This document shows, in pieces, positions 25,801 through 32,467 of a stretch of 35,018 nucleotides of DNA. The stretch lies in the IMG/VR virus record IMGVR_UViG_3300009151_000205, positions 1-35,018 of that record. One strand, written 5' to 3'. The first letter of the stretch is position 1, and the number at the start of each line of letters is the position of its first letter. The translations under genes and the position numbers were made by a program. The notes below the pieces were generated by a model. It searched no databases and had not been told where the DNA came from. It saw nothing but the letters and a program-made list of their open reading frames with translations. This DNA is from a virus.

Positions 25801-26014
25801 ATCTGATTTTCAATCAACAATCTGGGTTTTGATGAACCCAGATTCAACGATGCCTAAAACAGCTATTGGTTCTAATAATTTCACTGATATTGATTATACT
25901 GGATCAAATTTAGCTAATTTTAGTGTAGTATCTGTAAAATTAGTAATGAGGTCAACTAACACAGCTTCAATTCCTAGAGTTAAAGATTTAAGGATAATTG
26001 CTTGTGTTAGCTGA
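19892..26014 (+). CDS. Giant DUF4815-type baseplate/tail-fibre structural protein
   Basis: A 2040-aa protein, the largest in the window. Residues 7-63 (EPYFNDFSEDNKFYSILFRP, ARELNQFQTILQNQISRHGS, AIFKNGAVVIPG) are the DUF4815 signature found in cyanophage-type myoviruses. About residues 925-990 hold a coiled-coil-like segment (MRDIGKLETRINNLEYYTS, SLLEQETSSL) with ERFKNGFIVDNF and GHNIGD after it. About residues 1450-1575 form a beta-sandwich (YDPLAQTFLVDCSGGAFLSK, PVSIEIRE, TEYAIVLVSDSDSYKVWISQ) that resembles a virion surface domain. It takes the place of T4 genes 9-12, suggesting a peripheral baseplate role similar to gp10 or a fibre; that role is inferred. A late promoter lies just upstream. 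Confidence 0.75.
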   Translation: MLDFNTEPYFNDFSEDNKFYSILFRPSVAVQARELNQFQTILQNQISRHGSAIFKNGAVVIPGEFDIKPSIDYLTLSNIGTSITVSNLIGTTIINGVGVTAKVVHAVDATLADPATLYLSYISSSTSGAETKIFSNHDTLTSTDSLYVGMISSDVASSGFGSISTIRRGVYYVNGYFVLCDTQTVVLDKYSTNSSYKVGFIVSDSVKTSDDIGYDSLLDNSQGSSNYSAPGANRYYIDLTLTALPIFTDSPSFIELGRIKEEIIVSTTAITGYSQLEKTFARRTYNESGDYTVTPFQTDIREHRNNDRKSWVSSNTYLTGDIVSNIVLGTTYFYSAIHDMIAGAAVPVHTSGIVNYWEQTASPLYNRGIYSPDVVAPDTVGDASKFVVGFEPGKAYVQGYEIEKISTSYISIDKPRDQINDVVTDPLTSIPTTVGSFVEVTKVYKLPPILDGGEVGLYDSLVSTNGTLAGNKIGTCNVSGIQSESGTGENTYCKMFIYNIKLNEGKDFALNVKSFYSANFTANVSQDTYSLSLGTVSYAQGAINSLTGIGTTWYSDPDPSKRLIANDWVHFGAYSAQVVSTPTSDASLTISAVNTTGSSAGTNLVKIQTKVNEPNGAVLVFPLPHYATKTIDSQSYHIIQQATVGGITTTGSPPNNTLSISVSAGILLPDASNYYVQNGSGISIGANNFTVVATGSTAKLIFDTAVTGTYSVFCTVNKTSVSARKIKTLTSASQTYTQANAAATKLTLSDADCYKIVNIMMGDTDITSWYEFNNGQNDYFYDYGSISLIPSYPTPSSAITVNYQYFAHTAGDFCDLGSYTNIDYSLIPFYNGINLRNAIDFRPNKQSFNMYLPKRGYNMNANISYYLPRQDKLALDISGNFFNIEGSSSLNPGIPTDSSNGMTLNVLNIAPYVFNVLSDVEVSKVENKRYTMRDIGKLETRINNLEYYTSLSLLEQETSSLSILDDQGNERFKNGFIVDNFTGHNIGDTASPDYLCSIDMVANELRPFASMDNINLIVDTNSSSNYKMYGDLVTLPLDPSTPHVVLAQNTYASRTENINPFAVFTFLGNVNINPSSDDWFEVNRLPDIITNVEGNYTIMTQMAASSGVLGTVWNSWQTQWTGTPLVTNTYSGAYATQAKNLGLTGQKFSVSAGLNTSIHGWDLKAGSYSLETTTATQIGQSRSGINTVAVAKIDTQLVDDKVLSIAVIPYIRSRYVLIQAKGLKPNTIFYPYFDNLNISSHCSVANVITYTPVSGVFDSQTNSGINAALDSVRTISGDTQVCLNIGDVIVGGVSGNKAVVVGKERILSSAGVATYILYTINKSELSSGAFIVGETLTGSISNAVGTFVSTSVPTDFKTGSTGDLNMLFKIPNTDAMRFRTGTRELKLIDNSNANGAFESKGVSSYTASGTIQTKQSNISATRNVEFVQSQVSDNQTITNTTSKVVSGTAWYDPLAQTFLVDCSGGAFLSKIDLFFASKDSNIPVSIEIREVVNGFPTAVILPFSKVVVKSEDVNLSSNLVKTWDDVSYPKYDTPTTITFPSPVYVKDKTEYAIVLVSDSDSYKVWISQMGDLIPGGEGSISKQPYLGVLLKSQNASTWTASQDQDLKFTLYRANFNKNVIGNLVLTNDNLPKVTLVNDPIQTLLGSSTVRVWHNNHGFNSNDQVTLTGSSSTDATITSAVLNNTFTVLNPKLDSYTIVVSAVATKTGYIGGSSLKATRSVVYETLQPNITELNFSETNINYSIVTTESSNSTSNAELSCITNDNNYFYTPKVVKSGRNANLQMKAKLKTSNSALSPIIDTHSCSAVAVRNKIDSPTEANTNIPLIDNVTILSSVSCTLSGNTLTTGVDANRIILTRCIVGSYITFTGASTNSASNGIKFLITGVDYSSSASKGTLTLSNANFTAETVNLTVSYYNSFFDEITPMSSSSTSKYVSKAITLSNPSNSLRVRYAVCCPTEADVFVYYKIGTNPSDFQSTIWVLMNPDSTMPKTAIGSNNFTDIDYTGSNLANFSVVSVKLVMRSTNTASIPRVKDLRIIACVS

Positions 26015-26231
26015 TTACCTCAAAGTTGAAGGTAATGGTTCTCTAGTAAGGGATATGTCAACTCATGCTATTATTAATACTAATAGCGCAGAGTATGATA
26101 ATTACAAAAAGAAAGCTAGTTTTAGGGAAGCACAAAACGAAGAGATTCTTAAAAATTCTAACGATATAAATATAATGAAACAAGAGTTGTCTGAAATCAA
26201 AGAGCTTCTCTTGTTATTAGTACAAAAATAA
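26004..26231 (+). CDS. Small conserved protein with a coiled-coil-like end, before gp13
   Basis: A 75-aa protein overlapping the end of the giant gene. GTG 26004 is preferred: AAGGA at 25990-25994 lies nine bases upstream, and the product then begins M-L-A-D-Y-L-K-V-E-G, like similar small phage proteins at this position. A TTG at 25998 is too close to the ribosome site. The N-terminal half (VEGNGSLVRDMSTHAIINTN) is followed by a charged heptad-like helix (QNEEILKNSNDINIMKQELS to LLLLVQK). It may associate with the baseplate or neck, but the function is unknown. It contains a candidate late promoter for gp13. Confidence 0.62.
   Translation: MLADYLKVEGNGSLVRDMSTHAIINTNSAEYDNYKKKASFREAQNEEILKNSNDINIMKQELSEIKELLLLLVQK
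26165..26172 (+). promoter_or_regulatory. Candidate T4-type late promoter for the neck genes
   Basis: TATAAATA followed by TAATG, inside the preceding small gene and 79 bases before the gp13 ATG. Because the octamer also occurs by chance in AT-rich coding DNA elsewhere in the window, this assignment rests mainly on position. Confidence 0.45.
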
Positions 26232-26250
26232 AGCGTAGACGAGGTATTAG

Positions 26251-27216
26251 ATGGCAGTTAGTAGTAGAGAAGATTTAAAGCAATATTGTCTTCGAGCATT
26301 AGGTGCTCCAGTTCTTGAAATAAATATTGAAGATGACCAATTAGAGGATAGACTTGACGATGCTTTAGAGTATTGGAGACAGTATCACTCAGATGGCGTA
26401 GAGCAAATATATATGAAACAAATGATTACAGCATCAAGGCTTAATCTAACTACATCAACTGCTGGTAATTTTACTTTATTAGAAACTGTAACTGGACAAA
26501 CTTCAGGAGCGACTGCTCTTATCACTCAAGAAGGTACTTCCGTTTCATCAGGCTCATCGCTTTTAGTTTATAAGATAGTCGGTACATTTGTTGCAGGTGA
26601 AACTATTACAACCCCAACTCGCACAGCTATTCTTAGTGCTATTCCATTCGTAAAGGGGGTGTATGATAATCAATTTATCACTGTACCCGATTTAGTTTAC
26701 GGTATAACCAACATTCTACCTATTGGTAATACATATCAAAATTCACAAAATCTATTCAACAATATTCAATATCAAATGAGGCTCAATAGTTTTGCTGATC
26801 TTTCATCTATATCGATGATATATTATACTACAGCAATGAGCTACCTTGATATGGTAAATTTTGAATTAAACAGAATCCCAACTATCAGATTTAATAGATA
26901 TCAAAGTAAGTTATTCCTTGACATCAATTGGGATACTGAAATATTTGTTGGGCAATATATAGTTGCTCAGTGTTATCGAGCTTTAGACCCAACAGAATAT
27001 AATAAAGTTTGGAGTGAACCTTGGTTGAAACACTACACCACTGGGTTATTCAAGAAGCAATGGGGAATCAATTTAAAGAAATTTGGTGGTATGTTACTTC
27101 CAGGTGGTGTTACGATAGATGGTCAAGGTATGTACGATGAAGCAATGGGTGAGATAAAAGACCTTGAAGAAGAGTTGATGAATAAATCAGCACCAATGAG
27201 CTTTTTTACAGGTTAG
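26251..27216 (+). CDS. 13: Neck protein gp13
   Basis: A 321-aa head-completion and neck protein (T4 gp13 is 309 aa), which forms the collar ring joining portal and tail with gp14. Family features are visible at both ends: REDLKQYCLRALGAPVLEIN at 6-25, DDALEYWRQYHSDG at 36-49, and the C-terminal block with DINWDTEIFVGQYIVAQCYR and LKHYTTGLFKKQWGINLKKF. Residues about 73-130 form an inserted beta module (TGQTSGATALIT, GTFVAGETITT) that also appears in the giant protein upstream. GAGG ahead of ATG 26251 marks the start. gp14 begins three bases after the stop. Confidence 0.93.
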   Translation: MAVSSREDLKQYCLRALGAPVLEINIEDDQLEDRLDDALEYWRQYHSDGVEQIYMKQMITASRLNLTTSTAGNFTLLETVTGQTSGATALITQEGTSVSSGSSLLVYKIVGTFVAGETITTPTRTAILSAIPFVKGVYDNQFITVPDLVYGITNILPIGNTYQNSQNLFNNIQYQMRLNSFADLSSISMIYYTTAMSYLDMVNFELNRIPTIRFNRYQSKLFLDINWDTEIFVGQYIVAQCYRALDPTEYNKVWSEPWLKHYTTGLFKKQWGINLKKFGGMLLPGGVTIDGQGMYDEAMGEIKDLEEELMNKSAPMSFFTG

Positions 27217-27219
27217 GTT

Positions 27220-27873
27220 ATGGCAAGGAATACATATTTCTCTCAAGGAACAACTAACGAACAAAATTTGATGGAAGACATTATCATCGAATCTATGAAG
27301 ATTTATGGGCAAGATTTGTTTTATATTCCAAGAACCTTAATATCAAAAGATGAGATACTAGGGGAAGATAGGTTATCAAAGTTTACAAACAGTTATCCTA
27401 TTGAAATGTATTTTGAAAATATTGATAACTTTGACGGGCAGGGAGCTATGCTTCAAAAGTTTGGCTTGATGATGGAACAATCAGCCACCCTTGTTGTTGC
27501 TAGGAAACGATGGAATCAGTTAATAGGTTCGTCAGGAAATACTATTATACCTTCTAGACCGTGCGAGGGAGATTTAATTTATTTTCCTTTAACAAAAGGA
27601 TTGTTTGAAATCAAGTTCGTCAAACACCAAGATCCATTCTATCAACTAGGTAAGTTATATGTCTATAAACTTCAAGTTGAACTATTTCAATATGCCTCTG
27701 AAAAACTTGATACTGGTATTGCTGATATTGATGTGTTTGAAACGCTAAAATCGTTTGACACCTTAATCAACACAAATGTTGATGTGCCTGACTCTTTTGG
27801 AGATAATAATAAGTTTAAGGCTGCAGCATCTAATGTTATATTCTCAGAATCAAATCCTTTTGGGGAAGTTTGA
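27220..27873 (+). CDS. 14: Neck protein gp14
   Basis: A 217-aa partner of gp13 in the neck (T4 gp14 is 256 aa). Conserved elements: MARNTYFSQGTTNEQNLMED at the start, EDIIIESMKIYGQDLFYIPR, GQGAMLQKFGLMMEQSATLV, then EGDLIYFPLTKGLFEIKFVK and LYVYKLQVELFQYASEKLDTG. The last 20 residues (NVIFSESNPFGEV) are the usual short end. Gene order 13-14-15 is the same as in T4. The stop TGA shares its A with the gp15 ATG. Confidence 0.93.
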   Translation: MARNTYFSQGTTNEQNLMEDIIIESMKIYGQDLFYIPRTLISKDEILGEDRLSKFTNSYPIEMYFENIDNFDGQGAMLQKFGLMMEQSATLVVARKRWNQLIGSSGNTIIPSRPCEGDLIYFPLTKGLFEIKFVKHQDPFYQLGKLYVYKLQVELFQYASEKLDTGIADIDVFETLKSFDTLINTNVDVPDSFGDNNKFKAAASNVIFSESNPFGEV

Positions 27874-28343
27874 TGTTAAATAATAACACATTTTATCACG
27901 GTATTATAAGAAAGGTGATTGTGGGGTTTGGTAACCTATTCTCTGATATTTACATTGATAGGAAACTAACTGATTCAGTTAATGGTTCTACAGTTCAACG
28001 ACTTCAGATACCCTTAGCCTATTCTAATAAAGAGAAGTGGATTCAGAGATTAGATGGTGATCCTAACCTTGAAAATAATACAGCTAATACATTGCCTAGA
28101 ATGGCGTTTGAAATAAATGGATACTCTTATGATGCTACTAGAAAAGTAAATAAGATGCTGAAGATTACAAACACATCAGGGACTAATTCAGCTAAAAGTA
28201 TGCAAAGCCCTGTGCCATATACTGTTGACATTGTATGTATATTCTTACTAAGACACAAGAGGATGGTCTTCAGATACTTGAACAGATTCTTCCTACTTTC
28301 ACTCCAGAATATACACTATCAATTAATGCTATACCTAGTATGA
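27873..28343 (+). CDS. 15: Tail completion protein gp15, N-terminal part (frame broken)
   Basis: N-terminal part of the gp15 tail completion protein, which caps the tail tube and sheath and docks the tail to the neck. ATG 27873 overlaps the gp14 stop; GGGGAAG at 27862-27868 is well placed. The typical start (TFYHGIIRKVIVGFGNLFSD, then QIPLAYSNKEKWIQRLDGDP and LPRMAFEINGYSYD) runs to PVPYTVDI. After that the frame leaves the family pattern: the last 36 residues (CIFLLRHKRMVFRYLNRF...) look like out-of-frame sequence. The true continuation lies one base back in the frame starting at 28235. T4 gp15 is 272 aa; the two parts joined would give about 248. Confidence 0.85.
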   Translation: MLNNNTFYHGIIRKVIVGFGNLFSDIYIDRKLTDSVNGSTVQRLQIPLAYSNKEKWIQRLDGDPNLENNTANTLPRMAFEINGYSYDATRKVNKMLKITNTSGTNSAKSMQSPVPYTVDIVCIFLLRHKRMVFRYLNRFFLLSLQNIHYQLMLYLV

Positions 28344-28618
28344 ATATAGTGCAAGATGTACCTATTATATTGAATAGTGTATCTGTTCAAGATGACTATG
28401 AGGGTGACTTTCAATCTAGAAGGTTAGTTACTCATACCTTATCGTTCACATTAAAAGTGAACCTGTTTGGTGGAATATCTAATAGTAAGATTATTACAAC
28501 AGTTCATACCAATCTTAAGGATAAGATACCTAACCCAGATACCTTTGCTAACTATACAGCAGTAGGTAATCCAACTAATGAAACAATTACTTCAGAAAAT
28601 TGGTTAGAAAACTTATAA
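28235..28618 (+). CDS. 15: Tail completion protein gp15, C-terminal part (-1 frame)
   Basis: Continuation of gp15 in the -1 frame: YILTKTQEDGLQILEQILP, TFTPEYTLSINAIPSMNIVQ, RRLVTHTLSFTLKVNLFGG, to ENWLENL. This matches the second half of gp15, including the T-x-E-D-G-x-x-I-x-E-Q-I-L-P motif. The ATG at 28235 lies inside the N-terminal frame and has no ribosome site, so it is probably not a real start. The simplest explanation is one missing base near 28233-28236 (GTATG in place of GTAATG would restore V-M-Y). A sequencing or assembly error, a real mutation, or a recoding site remain possible. Confidence 0.82.
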   Translation: MYILTKTQEDGLQILEQILPTFTPEYTLSINAIPSMNIVQDVPIILNSVSVQDDYEGDFQSRRLVTHTLSFTLKVNLFGGISNSKIITTVHTNLKDKIPNPDTFANYTAVGNPTNETITSENWLENL

Positions 28619-28659
28619 GCAACTAATCTACTTAACCCAACCACAGATATATTATAACG

Positions 28660-28677
28660 TACTTTTAACAAAAAGTA
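28660..28677 (+). other. AT-rich hairpin before the 64-aa gene
   Basis: TACTTTT / AAAAGTA, a 7-bp stem with an AACA loop, in the 70-base gap after gp15. It ends beside the ribosome-binding AAAGGA of the next gene and could weakly affect its translation. It has no T-tail, so it is not a good terminator. Confidence 0.3.
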
Positions 28678-28688
28678 AAGGAAATACG

Positions 28689-28883
28689 ATGATTACCTTC
28701 AAAGATTTTTTAATAGAATTGTCTAAGAAAACTTTAAACAAGTATCTAGATAAAAGTGCAGAAGAAAGGAAAGAATTGACTGCTTCTGGGGATACAGAAA
28801 AAGTTAAGAAAAGATTAACAGGTGCTAATGTAGCCGTAAATAAGTTACAAGCTAAGATGGATAAGCAACGCTCGGGGATGTAA
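28689..28883 (+). CDS. Small conserved protein between gp15 and gp17
   Basis: A 64-aa, highly basic, helical protein (MITFKDFLIELSKKTLNKYL, then SGDTEKVKKRLTGANVAVNK, LQAKMDKQ). A similar 'IELSKKTL.SY' pattern is found in short proteins of T4-like phages, sometimes annotated as prohead-related; the function is unknown. It occupies the place where gp16, the small terminase subunit, sits in T4, but is much shorter than gp16 (164 aa in T4) and lacks its recognisable central domain. AAAGGA before ATG 28689 is good. The gp17 GTG follows the stop directly. Confidence 0.65.
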   Translation: MITFKDFLIELSKKTLNKYLDKSAEERKELTASGDTEKVKKRLTGANVAVNKLQAKMDKQRSGM

Positions 28884-30461
28884 GTGGGTTTATTTTATAA
28901 TGCTAACGTAAACCTCAAAAGCTCCAACGTCCCTATAGAGTTCACAAAGGAACAGGTTGCTGAATATATTTTATGTAAAAATGACCCAATATACTTTATA
29001 GAAAAGTATTGCAAGATTATTTCGTTAGATTTAGGTCTTATTGACTTTAAGTTATATGATTATCAGAAAAGGTTTATTGAAACTATTCATAAAGAAAATA
29101 GGATAATCTCAATACAACCGAGACAGCAAGGTAAGACTCAGGTTGCTGCTGCTTATGTCTTGCATTATTCAATATTCAATGAACATAAGACTGTTGCTAT
29201 TCTTGCTAATAAGGCTACAGCAGCTCGAGAAATATTGTCTAGATATCAACTAATGTATGAGTATCTACCAAATTTCCTTCAACAAGGCATTGAGACTTGG
29301 AACAAAGGCGACATTGAGCTGGAGAATGGTTCAAAGGTATTCACCTCTGCTACTTCTGCATCTGGGATTCGTGGAAAGTCTGTCAACTTTTTATATGTTG
29401 ATGAGGCAGCTATCATTCCTAACAACGTTGCTGAAGAATTCTTCACATCAACCTATCCTACCATTTCATCTGGTAAAACCACAAAGGTTCTTATTACATC
29501 TACTCCCCTTGGATATAATCACTTTTGGAAGTTCTGGAATGAAGCAGAAACAAACGTCAATGGATTTGTTCCTGTAAGAGTAAATTATTGGGAACATCCT
29601 AATAGAGATGAGAAGTGGGCAGAAGAACAAAAACAACTACTTGGGGAGCTCAAATTTACGCAGGAGATATTGTGTTCTTTCTTGGGGTCATCATCAACCC
29701 TAATAAATAGTGATGCACTTGCAAGACTTTCAGCTACTCCTATAATATACTCAAAAGACAATTTTGATGTGTATGAAAGACCTATGATTGGTAGAGTTTA
29801 TACAATGATTGTTGATGTTGCTAAAGGCGTCGGCGGAGATTATTCTGCATTTACTTTAATTGATATCACGGAAATCCCTTATAGGGTGGTTGCTAAATAT
29901 AAAGATAATCTCATAACCCCTTTGTTGTTTCCAAACATCATTTATAAAGTAGGCACAGAATATAATAATGCTAATGTTCTTATTGAAGGTAATGTTGGCG
30001 AACAAGTAGGTTACATACTTTATAATGAATTAGAGTATGAAAACATACTATTTATAAATAGAGGTGTGGCTGGTCAAACTATCACTGGTGGATTTGGCTC
30101 GGGTAAGTCACAAGTTGGTATTATAACAGATAAGAAAGTGAAAAGACTGGGATGTTCTTCTCTCAAAATGTTAATTGAAGAACAGAAGTTATTAATAACC
30201 GACGCAGACATTATATCAGAACTTTCAACCTTTATTGAAACGAAAGGTTCTTTTGCTGCCGATAGTGGTTACCACGACGATTTAGTGATGACATTAGTTT
30301 TGTTTGGTTGGTTAGTAACTCAACCGTATTTTAAAGAATTAAACAACGTAGATTTAAGAAATATGATCTACCAAAACCAGATTAGACAAATAGAAGATTC
30401 GTTGACACCATTTGGTTTTTATAATGACGGAACAGAACCCGAGGTTCTCTATAACTTTTAG
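28884..30461 (+). CDS. 17: Large terminase subunit gp17
   Basis: A 525-aa DNA-packaging motor (T4 gp17 is 610 aa) that pumps DNA through the portal and cuts concatemers. ATPase domain: adenine/Q region near KLYDYQKRF (57-63), Walker A PRQQGKT at 79-85, Walker B FLYVDE at 169-174 (E174 catalytic), coupling motif TSTP at 205-208. Nuclease domain: D311 in MIVDVAKG, E368 in LIEGN, and HDD at 464-466. All key residues are present. The start is GTG 28884, immediately after the previous stop, with GGGG a few bases upstream; the first in-frame ATG would cut the conserved FTKEQVAEYI region. Confidence 0.96.
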   Translation: MGLFYNANVNLKSSNVPIEFTKEQVAEYILCKNDPIYFIEKYCKIISLDLGLIDFKLYDYQKRFIETIHKENRIISIQPRQQGKTQVAAAYVLHYSIFNEHKTVAILANKATAAREILSRYQLMYEYLPNFLQQGIETWNKGDIELENGSKVFTSATSASGIRGKSVNFLYVDEAAIIPNNVAEEFFTSTYPTISSGKTTKVLITSTPLGYNHFWKFWNEAETNVNGFVPVRVNYWEHPNRDEKWAEEQKQLLGELKFTQEILCSFLGSSSTLINSDALARLSATPIIYSKDNFDVYERPMIGRVYTMIVDVAKGVGGDYSAFTLIDITEIPYRVVAKYKDNLITPLLFPNIIYKVGTEYNNANVLIEGNVGEQVGYILYNELEYENILFINRGVAGQTITGGFGSGKSQVGIITDKKVKRLGCSSLKMLIEEQKLLITDADIISELSTFIETKGSFAADSGYHDDLVMTLVLFGWLVTQPYFKELNNVDLRNMIYQNQIRQIEDSLTPFGFYNDGTEPEVLYNF

Positions 30462-30504
30462 AGATTCTATTTTATATAAATACTATTATTGAACCAGATG
30501 GTTC
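30434..30504 (+). terminator. Cluster of three small hairpins around the end of gp17
   Basis: AGAACC-CGA-GGTTCT (30434-30448, inside gp17), TCTCT / AGAGA (30446-30464, spanning the stop) and GAACC-AGAT-GGTTC (30491-30504, followed by TATTT). The first and third share the same arms. They may end or attenuate upstream transcripts, but no strong U-run follows, so the call is weak. Confidence 0.35.
30475..30489 (+). promoter_or_regulatory. T4-type late promoter for tail sheath gp18
   Basis: TATAAATACTATTAT, perfect octamer with the CTAT continuation, in the 77-base gap before gp18. The transcript leader would carry the GAACC/GGTTC hairpin and a TAAGGA ribosome site ahead of ATG 30539. This matches the T4 arrangement, where gene 18 has a strong late promoter. 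Confidence 0.88.
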
Positions 30505-30538
30505 TATTTGTAACAATAACATAATAAGGAATATCGAT

Positions 30539-32461
30539 ATGGCATATGCATTATCACCTGGAGTGACAACAGTAGAGAGAGACTTTACTTCTATTGTTCC
30601 TTCTGTAGCTTCATCAACTGGCGCATTTGCTGGTGCGTTTCAATGGGGTCCAGTTTTACAACCCATTCAAATATCTTCTGAGAATGATTTAGTAAACATT
30701 TTCGGCAAACCAAGTGTAGGCAACTTTGAATCGTTCTTTACTGCTGCAAACTTTTTATCATATACTGGTAGCTTATATGTTACTCGTCAAGATTCTGCTG
30801 CGGGTAAAAATGCTGTTGGTAATACTTCTCTTTTAGTATTAGGTACAGCAGTTAATATCAACAATATAGATGCTTATAACGGCACATTCTTAGGTGGAAC
30901 TAATCTAGTAGATTGGGCTGCAAAATATGAAGGAACTTTAGGTAATTCTTTACAAGTTTCTTTTGCTGATTCTGCAACCTTTAAGGATAAAGTTCTAACA
31001 GGTACTGCTTATGCAGTTGCTCTTGCTGGTACTGCTTTAACTGCTACTGGTTCTGCTTTCCTAACTGAATTACATATTGGTGCTATCCTTAAGAATTCTT
31101 CTGGTGTTGTTGTTGGTACTGTAACTGCAATTGCAACTGATATTGCCGCTACTATTACTCCAGCTTCTGTTGCTCTCGCTAATGCAACTGGTTGTAAAGC
31201 TGATTGGGCATTTGCTAGTCAGTTTGATTCTATTCCTGGTACTTCATTATATGCTACTACTCAAAATGCAACTAACGATGAACTTCACGTTATTGTAATT
31301 GACCAAGATGGAGCATTTACTGGAACTGCTGGCACTGTTTTAGAAAAGTTTACTTCCGTATCTAAAGCACTAGGGGCTAGAAACTATGATGGCACTAATA
31401 ACTATTACCGTGATGTAATTAATGCATCGTCACAATATGTTTACTGGATGCGCCATACAGTTAATGTTGCAGCTACAGGCACTATTTGGGGTACTGTTGC
31501 TGCTGGTGCAACCTTCAAATCTATGGTTGGTGCTATGCAAACATCATTGAATAATGGTGTTGATGATTTTGCTGATGCTTCAGGTTCATATGCTCAAGCT
31601 GCTTGGATATTATATGCTGACGATCGTTACGATATTAGTTTACTTCCGGTAGGTAAAGCAAATGCTACAACTGCAAACTATGTAATTCAAAACGTTTGTG
31701 AAGCTCGCAAAGACTGTGTTGCGTTTGTATCGCCTCAAGACGTTAGCACTGCTGCTATTATTACAGGTACAAATTCTACAGCTACTGGTCCATTAGTTCT
31801 ATTCCGTAACGCCATTACTTCATCTTCTTTTGGGTTTATGGATACTGGCTACAAATATCAATATGATCGCTATAATGATGTATATCGTTGGGTTCCATTA
31901 AGCGGTGATATGGCAGGTCTTGCTGCAAGAACCGATCTTACTAATGATGCTTGGTGGTCACCAGCAGGTTATACTCGCGGTCAAATTAAAAATGTTGTTA
32001 AATTAGCAGTTAATCCAACTAAAACTGATAGAGATACTTTATACTCAAGTGGCATTAACCCAGTTGTTGCATTTCCTGGTCAAGGTGTTGTTTTATATGG
32101 TGATAAAACTCTTCAAGCTAAACCATCCGCATTTGATCGTATCAACGTTCGTAGATTGTTTATTTATTTGGAAAAGGCTATTTCTACTGCATCTAAATAT
32201 CAGTTGTTTGAATACAATGATGCGTTTACAAGAGCTCAGTTCAAAAATATCGTAGAGCCGTTTTTGCGTGGCGTTAAAGGTCGTAGAGGCGTTACTGACT
32301 TCAAAGTAGTGTGTGACGAATCAAACAATACTCCTCAAGTAATTGATAGCAACAATTTTGTTGGTGATATCTATATCAAACCTACTCGTTCTATCAATTA
32401 TATACAGCTTTCTTTCATAGCAACCGCAACAGGTGTTGACTTCGTTGTTGTTGGTGGTTAA
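30539..32461 (+). CDS. 18: Tail sheath protein gp18
   Basis: A 640-aa contractile sheath subunit (T4 gp18 is 660 aa). The start MAYALSPGVTTVERDFTSIV and FAGAFQWGPVLQP are typical, as is the C-terminal polymerisation core (INPVVAFPGQGVVLYGDKTL, FDRINVRRLFIYLEKAI, KPTRSINYIQLSFIATATG). Residues about 150-222 are an added module (TGTAYAVALAGTALTATGSAF, GAILKNSSGVVVGTVTAIATD) between FADSATFKDK and FASQFDSIPGTS; it is probably an outward-facing loop. Codons in this gene strongly favour GCT, GGT, ACT and TCT, as expected for a highly expressed protein. It has its own late promoter and a downstream hairpin. Confidence 0.96.
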   Translation: MAYALSPGVTTVERDFTSIVPSVASSTGAFAGAFQWGPVLQPIQISSENDLVNIFGKPSVGNFESFFTAANFLSYTGSLYVTRQDSAAGKNAVGNTSLLVLGTAVNINNIDAYNGTFLGGTNLVDWAAKYEGTLGNSLQVSFADSATFKDKVLTGTAYAVALAGTALTATGSAFLTELHIGAILKNSSGVVVGTVTAIATDIAATITPASVALANATGCKADWAFASQFDSIPGTSLYATTQNATNDELHVIVIDQDGAFTGTAGTVLEKFTSVSKALGARNYDGTNNYYRDVINASSQYVYWMRHTVNVAATGTIWGTVAAGATFKSMVGAMQTSLNNGVDDFADASGSYAQAAWILYADDRYDISLLPVGKANATTANYVIQNVCEARKDCVAFVSPQDVSTAAIITGTNSTATGPLVLFRNAITSSSFGFMDTGYKYQYDRYNDVYRWVPLSGDMAGLAARTDLTNDAWWSPAGYTRGQIKNVVKLAVNPTKTDRDTLYSSGINPVVAFPGQGVVLYGDKTLQAKPSAFDRINVRRLFIYLEKAISTASKYQLFEYNDAFTRAQFKNIVEPFLRGVKGRRGVTDFKVVCDESNNTPQVIDSNNFVGDIYIKPTRSINYIQLSFIATATGVDFVVVGG

Positions 32462-32467
32462 ATGAAG

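Noticed and set aside
28235-28618. An independent small gene starting at ATG 28235
   Set aside because: No ribosome site, and the translation is the second half of gp15; treated as a frame break instead.
30053-30060. TATAAATA inside gp17
   Set aside because: About 480 bases from the next gene, which already has a perfect promoter at 30475.
29257-32255. Short + strand frames inside gp17 (29257-29577) and gp18 (32049-32255)
   Set aside because: Overlap the conserved terminase and sheath cores in another frame; no support as genes.
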